Shown here: piece after piece, positions 1 to 5,375 of the stretch | Layout of the letters: each line of letters begins with the position of its first letter | Position numbering within the stretch: position 1 is the first letter of the stretch | Origin: Candidatus Izemoplasmatales bacterium | Lineage (GTDB): Bacteria; Bacillota_I; Bacilli_A; Izemoplasmatales; Hujiaoplasmataceae | Assembly: GCA_028694875.1 (NCBI GenBank) | Contig: JAQVKB010000061.1 | Span: forward strand, 1 to 6,704 | Direction of reading: 5' to 3' | Length of the DNA stretch: 6,704 nt | Translations under genes and position numbers: made by a program | The notes under the pieces: generated by a model | The model's input: the letters and a program-made list of their open reading frames with translations, nothing else | The model's database searches: none | What the model was told of the DNA's origin: nothing

Positions 1-236
1 GCTTCTTCTAGTGTAGGTGAGACAAGATCGCTAATTTCCAACGTAATCCCTTGGGCATCTGCAGGAAACTTGCGTTTGAACTCGTCTTTGGAAAACGTCA
101 CAAAGTCAATTCGGTGTTGCGATAAAGTTTGTAATAATTTGGGGTCAAGACCCTCCATGACAAACGCCTTTTCCACATTGGCGTTGGCTGAAAGGGCCTC
201 AAGAGCGACGTTGCGCCCATGGATTTGTATACTCAT
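1..236 (-). CDS. rlmB: 23S rRNA (guanosine-2'-O-)-methyltransferase, RlmB/TrmH (SpoU) family, N-terminal part only
   Basis: The first 78 codons are present and the gene runs off the left edge. The visible part matches the N-terminal substrate-binding domain of SpoU-class methyltransferases: IHGRNVALEAL at residues 5-15 (family pattern GRNpVlEAL), then an alternating strand/helix region, then QGITLEI at residues 62-68 in place of the usual HQGivA. The catalytic SAM-binding trefoil-knot domain lies outside the window. Family members methylate a 2'-O of 23S rRNA (RlmB: G2251, E. coli numbering) with SAM. The start is an ATG at 234-236 with GGTGA a few bases upstream. Its position just after cysS-mrnC matches the Bacillota order cysS-mrnC-yacO and supports the call. 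It has its own promoter and is separated from mrnC by a terminator. The exact methylation target cannot be read from this fragment; a related SpoU methyltransferase is the alternative. Confidence 0.85.
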   Translation of the reverse strand, partial: MSIQIHGRNVALEALSANANVEKAFVMEGLDPKLLQTLSQHRIDFVTFSKDEFKRKFPADAQGITLEISDLVSPTLEE

Positions 237-240
237 AAAA

Positions 241-260
241 TCACCAACTCCATTATATCA
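241..260 (-). promoter_or_regulatory. Extended -10 promoter and Shine-Dalgarno site of rlmB
   Basis: On the minus strand, 252-260 reads TGATATAAT: a perfect TATAAT preceded by TGn, i.e. an extended -10. No convincing -35 is seen 16-18 bp upstream, where the DNA is A-rich; extended -10 promoters often lack one. Transcription should begin near 244-246, leaving a leader of only about 8-10 nt that starts at the GGTGA Shine-Dalgarno-like stretch (241-245) before the ATG at 234-236. Confidence 0.6.
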
Positions 261-306
261 TGGTTCTTCCTATTTTTTCTTGAAAAATCCGTGAGCCTTT
301 GGCACG

Positions 307-332
307 AAAAAAGACGAATTAATCTTCGTCTT
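307..332 (-). terminator. Rho-independent terminator of cysS-mrnC
   Basis: On the minus strand an 8-bp perfect stem, AAGACGAA (325-332) with TTCGTCTT (311-318), closes a 6-nt loop and continues into a T run (307-312, counting the last stem bases). The loop contains the mrnC stop codon TAA at 319-321, so the hairpin overlaps the end of the gene. The stem has only three G/C pairs, so strength may be moderate. Confidence 0.7.
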
Positions 333-702
333 CTTCAATGATTTGAAAACATTCTTGTAAAACTTCCTCAAGTCGTATTTCTGCTTTCTCGATTCTTAAA
401 AAACCAATCAAAGCTTCGAGTCCTGTCGCGTGTCGATAAGTCTCAAAATCGGTGTTCTTAGGTTTTCTTCCCGAAGACGCGTTGCTGCCACGTTTGAACA
501 CGGCAATTTCGTCTTCTGAGAGGAAGGATCCGCACAAGACTTTGGCAACTTTCGCTTGCCCAACGGCGCTGGTGTACCTTATGGCCGCACGGTGCAAGTC
601 ATTGACTTTGGTTAATCCTCGACCAATCAATCGTTCTCGAACCGCGGATTCATAGGTGACATCGCCTAAATAAGCCAGCGTCAGTCCGGCTAATTGATTC
701 AC
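319..702 (-). CDS. mrnC: Mini-ribonuclease III (MrnC)
   Basis: This 127-residue protein has a single RNase III catalytic domain and no dsRNA-binding domain, which defines Mini-III. In B. subtilis Mini-III trims the 5' and 3' ends of 23S rRNA from the stem of the precursor. Visible motifs are LAYLGDVTYE at residues 9-18 (metal-binding Asp14 and Glu18), LHRAAIRY at 36-43, the Mini-III hallmark RGSNASSGRKPKN at 71-83, and YRHATGLEALIG at 89-100 (acidic residue Glu96). The tail is acidic (EEDED). The start is GTG at 700-702, overlapping the cysS TGA (699-701) as GTGA; the GAAGGG stretch inside the last cysS codons (709-716) lies 6 nt upstream and serves as ribosome-binding site. An upstream in-frame TTG is a less likely start. 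The 4-nt overlap implies translational coupling with cysS, and transcription ends in the hairpin over its stop codon. Confidence 0.93.
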   Translation of the reverse strand: MNQLAGLTLAYLGDVTYESAVRERLIGRGLTKVNDLHRAAIRYTSAVGQAKVAKVLCGSFLSEDEIAVFKRGSNASSGRKPKNTDFETYRHATGLEALIGFLRIEKAEIRLEEVLQECFQIIEEDED

Positions 703-2042
703 AACAAACCCTTCTTTTGAAGTTCGCCACGAACTTCATCGGCTTTGGCAAAGTCTTTGTTTTTTCTGGCATCATCCCATCGATCAAACAATTCCTTATC
801 TGCCAATGACAATGGAGAGTAAGGAACTTGAAGACCCAAGATTTCCGTCATTTCATCCGCATAAACGAGCGCTTGACGCCATAATGCCGCATCAAAAGGT
901 TGCCTCAACAAAATGTTCATGCTTTTGAGCAACGCTTGAAGCTCGGTGATCGCGTTTGGCGTATTGAAATCCAACTCCAAGGCCGCGTCAAAGCGTTCAC
1001 GGATGGAGGCTAGATCCTCTTGATGAGCGCTGTCGCCAACCAGTTCATTCGCCAAATCCAATTTGCGCTTCATCGCATGAATCGTTTGCGTCATTTTTTG
1101 GAATTCTTTTTCGTAGGTTTCAAGGTGCGTAAAACTAAAATTGAGCGGTGCCCGGTAATGCGTCGCGAGGACGTACAAACGGAACGCGAGTTTGTCTTTC
1201 AAATCTTTGACCCAAACAATGCTTCCCGCCGATTTGCTCATTTTTTCTTCGGAATCGTTACCTTCGATATTCAATCTCCCATTGTGCATCCAAAAAGAGG
1301 CGATGCCATGTTGATGGGTTGCGACGGATTGAGCAATTTCATTCTCATGATGTGGGAAGATTAAATCCGCGCCGCCGCCATGAATGTCGATGGCGCCGCC
1401 AAAGATTTCATCAATCATCACGCAGCACTCGGTATGCCATCCTGGACGTCCTGGTCCGAAATTACTTTCCCAGGTAATGCCTTCCTTGGTTTTTTTCCAT
1501 AACGCGAAGTCCAAGGGGTTTTCCTTTTTCTCATTGATTTCAACACGAGAGCCACTTTGCAAATCATCGATTTTTCGATTCGAAAGATGGCCATATTCTT
1601 CGATTTTAGAAACACGGAAATAGACATCACCCTCCACTACATACGCATATCCTGTCTGTACGAGATGATCGATATAAGCGATGATCGGCGCCATATATTC
1701 GGTGACTTTCGGTTGAATATAATCCGTTTTGGATCCCAAATCCGCGACATCTTTGAGGAATGCTTCAATATATCGCGAAGAAATTTCGAGTTCCGGTTTC
1801 CCTTCCGCGATGGCTTTTTGGATGATCTTGTCGTCCACATCGGTAAAATTGGAGGCGAATCGAACAACGTTCCCTTTCGATTCGAAATAACGACGTAACG
1901 TATCAAAAACGATGACAGGGCGTGCATTACCAATATGAATGAAATTGTATACGGTGGGACCGCAAACATAGATGGACACTTCCCCTGAAATACGAGGCAC
2001 AAAGGTCTCTAAGGATGAAGTGTACGTATTGTATAGTTGCAT
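699..2042 (-). CDS. cysS: Cysteinyl-tRNA synthetase (CysRS)
   Basis: This 447-residue class I aminoacyl-tRNA synthetase charges tRNA-Cys with cysteine using ATP in the cytoplasm. Landmarks in order: N-terminal LYNT at residues 3-6; YVCGPTVYN at 25-33 with the zinc ligand Cys27; HIGN at 36-39 (HIGH motif); FTDVDDKII at 66-74; GWHTEC at 201-206 (zinc ligand Cys206); DIHGGGADLIFPHHENE at 219-235 (zinc ligands His231 and Glu235); KMSKS at 267-271; and the C-terminal DALR-type helical domain. I chose the ATG at 2040-2042 because the protein aligns with the family from that point and a strong Shine-Dalgarno precedes it; the longer in-frame reading from a TTG at 2096 adds unrelated residues. The protein stops right after ELQKKGLL, without the short EDTPQGTRW-like tail most CysRS carry. 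It heads the cysS-mrnC unit and overlaps the upstream EAL gene by 116 bp in another frame. Confidence 0.97.
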   Translation of the reverse strand: MQLYNTYTSSLETFVPRISGEVSIYVCGPTVYNFIHIGNARPVIVFDTLRRYFESKGNVVRFASNFTDVDDKIIQKAIAEGKPELEISSRYIEAFLKDVADLGSKTDYIQPKVTEYMAPIIAYIDHLVQTGYAYVVEGDVYFRVSKIEEYGHLSNRKIDDLQSGSRVEINEKKENPLDFALWKKTKEGITWESNFGPGRPGWHTECCVMIDEIFGGAIDIHGGGADLIFPHHENEIAQSVATHQHGIASFWMHNGRLNIEGNDSEEKMSKSAGSIVWVKDLKDKLAFRLYVLATHYRAPLNFSFTHLETYEKEFQKMTQTIHAMKRKLDLANELVGDSAHQEDLASIRERFDAALELDFNTPNAITELQALLKSMNILLRQPFDAALWRQALVYADEMTEILGLQVPYSPLSLADKELFDRWDDARKNKDFAKADEVRGELQKKGLL

Positions 2043-3720
2043 CGGAAACACCGCCTTTCGTGATACCATTATATGCGTTTCGAGGCACGGAATCAAGAAA
2101 AAGAAATAACTCTTTTTGGAGAGGGCCTAACGGTTCCTTGAAAACGCGTTCTGGCGATTTTGGACGAGAATAATAGAACCCTTGGACGGCATCGCAACCA
2201 TATTCGTCGATGACCGACAATTGTTCTTTCGTTTCCACGCCTTCGGCGATGACGCTCATTCCTAAAGAGTGGACCAACTCGATGATGGACTTGAGAATGA
2301 CTTTGTTCTTCTCGCGACCCGCAACACGCCAAATGAAGTCGCGATCAATCTTGATGACATCGACGGGGAGTTTTTCCAAATAGGTTAACGAAGAATACCC
2401 CGTTCCAAAGTCATCCATGACCAGATGAAACCCGATTTTTTTCAGCGCTTGCAAGGTTCGTACGGTCAAATTCACATGAGAAATCGCCGCAGTTTCGGTG
2501 ATTTCGATGTGGATGGAAGAAGCTTCAATCCCATGTTTATGAACAAGTTGCTCAATCTCAGTGAGCATCGAAGGACTGGAAAGAGATTTTCTCGACATAT
2601 TGATGGTGACATAGAGGTTGCCAAACCCTTGATCGTCCCAAATGCGCTTTTGTGCAAAAACATGGGTAAAAACATAGGTATCAATTGACGTGATGATTTG
2701 TGATTTTTCAGCGAGAGGAATGAATTCCATCGGGGAAATCAAGCCCTTTTGCGGATGCGCCCATCGAACAAGTGCTTCGACTCCTTCAATTTGTTTCGTA
2801 GCCATGTTGATGATAGGTTGATACTCCATAAAAAGTTCTTCGCGTTCCAAAGCATGACGAATTTCTGTCGTTAACTCAATCAAACGCTGTGTATCGTTTT
2901 TTAAAGTGGGATGGTACATCACAGTACGGGATTTGCCAGTTTGTTTCGCGGCAGAAAGCGCGATGTCCGCGTTTTGAAGCAATTCTAAATACGAGGTTCC
3001 ATCTTCAGGATAATGAGTAATACCAGTGGATATGGTCAAATAGAATTGTTGATTCCCGAACTCCCACATTTTTTCGACTTTGTTTCGGATGGAATCAATG
3101 GAAGTTATTAATGCTTCGTCATCGACTGCGTTAGGAACGAAGATAAGGAATTCATCGGCCGCTGAATGGGAAAGAAACCAAGACTCCTGAATTTCCTCGC
3201 GTAAGACATCTGCGACCCCTTTCAGCATGGCATCTCCTGCTTCGTAACCCATTGTTTCGTTCACATGCTTAAAATCATCGAGATCGACATAGACAAACGC
3301 AAATGGCTCTTCGGGACTGTTTTCAATCCAATCGAGAATGACTTGTTTGATGGCCAATCGACTCGGCAATTTGGTGAGCGTATGGAAATAAGCCGCTTGG
3401 TAAAGGTCTTCTTCCATTTGCTGGATTTTTTCGTAGGCGACAGTGTATTCATTCAGGTAGTGCAGATACACGCGAATCCGCTTCAATATGATCCAAGCGA
3501 AAACAAGCCCCGACACAAAAACGTAAAACCAGCCCTTCCATATTTCCGCCTTCAAAAACAAATCGGGGTCTGTCACAATCAAATGAAGGAGTTTATCGGA
3601 CCCCAAAATCCACAAAACTCCGATTGCAATGTATATGAGAAAAATACGGAATGTCGCCATTTCCGCCGATAGCATTGGTTCCTTTTTAGGTAAATGTCTC
3701 TGAACATCATGTGGTGACAC
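1927..3720 (-). CDS. Membrane GGDEF/EAL protein, probable c-di-GMP phosphodiesterase
   Basis: From a GTG start this is 597 residues. Two membrane helices (about 24-40 and 62-79) flank a short loop in a WILGSDKLL...KGWFYVF arrangement; a linker helix follows. The GGDEF domain spans about 105-270. It keeps DLDDFK (146-151), GYEAGD (158-163) and the NAD...AAKQTGK end, but its signature is AADEF (187-191) and no RxxD inhibitory site precedes it, so diguanylate cyclase activity is doubtful. The EAL domain spans about 280-530 and has the catalytic set: EAL (315-317), Asn374, Glu406, DDFGTGYSSL (436-445), Lys457, Glu493 and Gln513. I infer c-di-GMP hydrolysis, perhaps with GTP binding by the GGDEF domain as regulation. 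GTG (3718-3720) has an AGGGGG site 7 nt upstream; an ATG at 3673-3675 with AAGGA 4 nt upstream is a real alternative (582 residues). The last 39 residues overlap cysS out of frame and resemble no domain. Confidence 0.9.
   Translation of the reverse strand: MSPHDVQRHLPKKEPMLSAEMATFRIFLIYIAIGVLWILGSDKLLHLIVTDPDLFLKAEIWKGWFYVFVSGLVFAWIILKRIRVYLHYLNEYTVAYEKIQQMEEDLYQAAYFHTLTKLPSRLAIKQVILDWIENSPEEPFAFVYVDLDDFKHVNETMGYEAGDAMLKGVADVLREEIQESWFLSHSAADEFLIFVPNAVDDEALITSIDSIRNKVEKMWEFGNQQFYLTISTGITHYPEDGTSYLELLQNADIALSAAKQTGKSRTVMYHPTLKNDTQRLIELTTEIRHALEREELFMEYQPIINMATKQIEGVEALVRWAHPQKGLISPMEFIPLAEKSQIITSIDTYVFTHVFAQKRIWDDQGFGNLYVTINMSRKSLSSPSMLTEIEQLVHKHGIEASSIHIEITETAAISHVNLTVRTLQALKKIGFHLVMDDFGTGYSSLTYLEKLPVDVIKIDRDFIWRVAGREKNKVILKSIIELVHSLGMSVIAEGVETKEQLSVIDEYGCDAVQGFYYSRPKSPERVFKEPLGPLQKELFLFLDSVPRNAYNGITKGGVSDATIQYVHFILRDLCASYFRGSVHLCLRSHRIQFHSYW
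2049..2057 (-). promoter_or_regulatory. Shine-Dalgarno site of cysS
   Basis: Minus-strand AAGGCGGTG differs from the ideal AAGGAGGTG by one base and sits 6 nt before the ATG at 2040-2042. This decides the cysS start over the upstream TTG at 2094-2096. Confidence 0.8.
2068..2096 (-). promoter_or_regulatory. Sigma-A promoter of cysS-mrnC, inside the EAL gene
   Basis: On the minus strand the -35 TTGATT (2091-2096, four of six consensus) is followed by a 17-bp spacer and a perfect -10 TATAAT (2068-2073). Transcription should start near 2061, giving a leader of about 19 nt. That is far too short for the T-box leader found on many Bacillota synthetase genes. The promoter lies within codons of the GGDEF/EAL gene. 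Confidence 0.75.
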
Positions 3721-3727
3721 TTTGTTT

Positions 3728-3733
3728 CCCCCT
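3728..3733 (-). promoter_or_regulatory. Shine-Dalgarno site for the GTG start of the GGDEF/EAL gene
   Basis: Minus-strand AGGGGG (one mismatch to AGGAGG) lies 7 nt before the GTG at 3718-3720. The ATG further upstream (3754-3756) overlaps the predicted -10 box, so it is unlikely to be in the mRNA. This favours the GTG, with the ATG at 3673-3675 as competitor. Confidence 0.55.
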
Positions 3734-3754
3734 ACCCCAGTTTGAAACACCCTC

Positions 3755-3783
3755 ATTGTATCGCGTTCCCACGTGTAACGCAA
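3755..3783 (-). promoter_or_regulatory. Probable sigma-A promoter of the GGDEF/EAL gene
   Basis: On the minus strand a weak -35 TTGCGT (3778-3783) stands 17 bp from a -10 TACAAT (3755-3760, five of six consensus). Predicted transcription start is near 3748, giving a leader of about 28 nt to the GTG start. It begins 9 bp past the T run of the csp terminator, as expected for an independent unit. The -35 match is poor, so confidence is moderate. Confidence 0.55.
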
Positions 3784-3792
3784 GATGAGAAC

Positions 3793-3826
3793 AAAAAAAA
3801 GGAACCTTGCGGTGTCCTTCTTTTTT
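3793..3826 (-). terminator. Rho-independent terminator of csp
   Basis: Read on the minus strand: A-rich lead (3821-3826), then the stem arm AAGGA-C-ACC, a GCAA tetraloop (3807-3810), the arm GGT-TCCTT, and a run of eight T (3793-3800, which supplies the last two stem bases). The core stem is 8 bp with one bulged C (3814). The flanking A and T runs could pair further, so it may also work on the other strand. It follows the csp stop codon by about 15 nt. Confidence 0.85.
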
Positions 3827-3841
3827 GGTTTTACAGGTTGA

Positions 3842-4039
3842 TTACTGCTTTTCAATATTCGCGGCTTGTGGACCTCTCGCGCCTTCGACAACGTCGAAAG
3901 TGACAGGTTGGCCGTTTTCAAGGGACTTGTACCCTTCGCCTTTGATTGCGGAGTAGTGGGCGAAGATGTCCTTGCCATTCTCATCCGTAATGAATCCGTA
4001 ACCTTTTTCTGCATTAAACCATTTGACTGTTCCGTTCAT
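3842..4039 (-). CDS. csp: Cold-shock domain protein (CspA family)
   Basis: This 65-residue protein is a single cold-shock domain, the usual length of the family. It starts MNGTVKWFN, with RNP1-type KGYGFI at residues 12-17 and RNP2-type DIFAHYSAI at 24-32 (the common form is VFVHFSAI), and ends in the typical GPQAANI at 56-62. Such proteins bind single-stranded RNA and DNA in the cytoplasm, melt RNA secondary structure and can act as antiterminators; many are constitutive rather than cold-induced. The ATG at 4037-4039 is chosen because the domain begins there and AAGGAG lies 6 nt upstream. A longer in-frame reading from a TTG at 4087 would enter the promoter. The gene has its own promoter and terminator, so it is monocistronic. 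Sequence alone cannot say which paralogue (CspA, B, C or D) it is. Confidence 0.96.
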   Translation of the reverse strand: MNGTVKWFNAEKGYGFITDENGKDIFAHYSAIKGEGYKSLENGQPVTFDVVEGARGPQAANIEKQ

Positions 4040-4045
4040 TTGTTT

Positions 4046-4051
4046 CTCCTT
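4046..4051 (-). promoter_or_regulatory. Shine-Dalgarno site of csp
   Basis: Minus-strand AAGGAG lies 6 nt before the ATG at 4037-4039. It fixes the start at MNGTVKW rather than the longer upstream reading. Confidence 0.85.
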
Positions 4052-4073
4052 AAAATATTTTGATGCTAAAAGT

Positions 4074-4102
4074 ATTATACAACGCATTGCGTTTCATTGC
4101 AA
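4074..4102 (-). promoter_or_regulatory. Sigma-A promoter of csp
   Basis: On the minus strand the -35 TTGCAA (4097-4102, four of six consensus) is followed by exactly 17 bp and a perfect -10 TATAAT (4074-4079). Transcription should start near 4067, giving a leader of about 28 nt. This is much shorter than the roughly 160-nt thermosensing leader of E. coli cspA. The spacer contains a perfect dyad, described separately. Confidence 0.8.
4081..4100. repeat. Dyad and direct repeats within the csp promoter, possible operator
   Basis: Plus-strand 4081-4093 reads AACGCA-T-TGCGTT, a perfect 6+6 inverted repeat with one central base, filling most of the spacer between -35 and -10. Overlapping it, CATTGC occurs twice (4085-4090 and 4095-4100), exactly 10 bp apart, i.e. 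on the same helix face, and reaches into the -35 box. The position suits a repressor or activator site, but no regulator is identified and chance is possible. Confidence 0.4.
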
Positions 4103-4142
4103 GATTTTTTTCGATGGAAAGTGCCCGAAAAGCGCAAACTAC

Positions 4143-5363
4143 TCAACTTTCGTCATCATTTTGAACTTCAAAGGAATGCTCTTCTTGGATCTTCGTAAAC
4201 CCTTGCGTGATGTGTTCAACACGTGAGTTTACGGTGGCACTTTGTGATGTCAAACTTTGAATGTTATTGTTTAATGTCGTCCAAACCTTCTCAAAAATCG
4301 CGAACTGTTTCTTCAATTGAAGTAACTGTTTGGTAATCTCCACGGAGTGTTGACTACGCTCATAATCCAAATACAAAACCTTCAACGTAGAGAGTAACGG
4401 AATCAACGTTGTCGGGCTTGCGATCGTCACGCGCTTCTCGGCGGCATACTGAGTGACATTATCCAGTTTGGAATGAATCAGCGCAAGCACACCGTCGTTG
4501 GGAACGAACATCACGGCGTATTCCGAAGTTTTTCCGGGAATGATGTACTTCGACGCAATTTCCGTGATTTGCTTTTTCACATCCGCGGAGAGTTGTTGGA
4601 GGAGCTTGGTTTCTTCTTCCGCGGAAAGATCTTTGTTGTTGAAAAGTTTAGCGTAAGCGGAGTAGGCGAACTTGGAATCGATGGCAATCATCCCATTGGG
4701 TTCTGGTAAGAAGACCACTGCATCCGCTCGAACATAGTCTTGTTTTCCACGTTGCTCGCGAATCGTATATTGCATTTCGTAAAACTTGTGTTGTTCGCCG
4801 TACACGGCAAACAAGATTTGGGCAAGCGACAATTCACCGAAACTACCACGAGATTGGTTGTTGGTTAAAATGTTTTGCAGCCCAATCATTTCATTGGAAA
4901 GAGACTCGATGTTCTTCTGCGCTTCGTCAATCACCTTGACTCTTTCGGCGATTTGAACGAAGGTTTGATTGGTTTCCGAAAACCCTTTGGAAAGTCGATC
5001 CTCAACTTTCGTATTGATTTCCGCCATCTTCAGATTGAGCGTTTCAGAAAGCCCTTTGAAGTCTTCCGCAATCCGTGTGTTCAGTTTATCTTGGAACTCC
5101 GCGATGTTTTTCACGGAACGCTCGCCCGAGTCCGAGAGTTGCGCATTGACGCTGGTATTGAACTCCAGCATCGATTTAAACACGGTCGACGTCATATTGG
5201 CGCGCGTCTCTTCGAGTTCTCTTCGAAGCGCGTCTTCCAAGCTGTCAAAGTGTTGAACTAGCTGGCTTGAATCCCCAGATTTGGCACGAAAAACAAACTG
5301 CAAAACAATCACAACAACGAGCAAAACGGCAATCGCAATTGCCATGTATTCGACAAATCCCAT
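4143..5363 (-). CDS. rmuC: DNA recombination protein RmuC homologue
   Basis: This 406-residue protein has an N-terminal membrane helix (about residues 5-25), a long helical and coiled-coil region (about 35-168, rich in Glu, Lys, Asn and Ser), the RmuC domain (about 170-345), and a second helical region to the end. Domain landmarks are RGSFGELSL at 172-180 (family RGxxGE), RADAVVFLP at 212-220, AIDSKF at 227-232, VMFVPND at 284-290 and SPTTLIPLL at 316-324. Asp214, Asp229 and Lys231, with Glu177, resemble a PD-(D/E)xK nuclease core. In E. coli, RmuC loss raises recombination at short inverted repeats; its biochemistry is less settled. The membrane anchor suggests action at the inner face of the membrane. 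ATG (5361-5363) follows AAGGAGGA closely. It lies 10 bp after cls, so the two are probably co-transcribed; I see no clear terminator after it. Confidence 0.93.
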   Translation of the reverse strand: MGFVEYMAIAIAVLLVVVIVLQFVFRAKSGDSSQLVQHFDSLEDALRRELEETRANMTSTVFKSMLEFNTSVNAQLSDSGERSVKNIAEFQDKLNTRIAEDFKGLSETLNLKMAEINTKVEDRLSKGFSETNQTFVQIAERVKVIDEAQKNIESLSNEMIGLQNILTNNQSRGSFGELSLAQILFAVYGEQHKFYEMQYTIREQRGKQDYVRADAVVFLPEPNGMIAIDSKFAYSAYAKLFNNKDLSAEEETKLLQQLSADVKKQITEIASKYIIPGKTSEYAVMFVPNDGVLALIHSKLDNVTQYAAEKRVTIASPTTLIPLLSTLKVLYLDYERSQHSVEITKQLLQLKKQFAIFEKVWTTLNNNIQSLTSQSATVNSRVEHITQGFTKIQEEHSFEVQNDDES

Positions 5364-5367
5364 GTGT

Positions 5368-5375
5368 TCCTCCTT
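5368..5375 (-). promoter_or_regulatory. Shine-Dalgarno site of rmuC fused to the cls stop codon
   Basis: Minus-strand AAGGAGGA ends 4 nt before the rmuC ATG (5361-5363). Its first two A are the last bases of the cls stop codon TAA (5374-5376), giving TAAGGAGGA. Ribosomes ending cls stop exactly on the rmuC initiation site, which favours coupled translation. Confidence 0.85.

Noticed and set aside
2043..2096. cysS start at TTG 2096
   Set aside because: The added residues do not fit CysRS, and the codons overlap the -35 and -10 boxes; the ATG at 2040-2042 has AAGGCGGTG 6 nt upstream.
3761..3777. CACGTG palindrome in the spacer of the GGDEF/EAL promoter
   Set aside because: Only a 6-bp match with no extension of the symmetry; expected by chance.
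3721..4014. N-terminal extension of the GGDEF/EAL frame up to 4014
   Set aside because: The extra residues are csp and its terminator read in another frame; they are Lys/Ser/Pro-rich noise and pass through the csp terminator.
4040..4087. Longer csp reading beginning at 4087
   Set aside because: The added 16 residues precede a complete cold-shock domain and would be encoded by the -10 box and leader; the ATG at 4037-4039 has a clear Shine-Dalgarno.
4103..4142. Possible terminator after rmuC (TTTTCG ... CGAAAA)
   Set aside because: The stem is short and AT-rich, the loop is long, and an A run, not a T run, follows in the direction of transcription.
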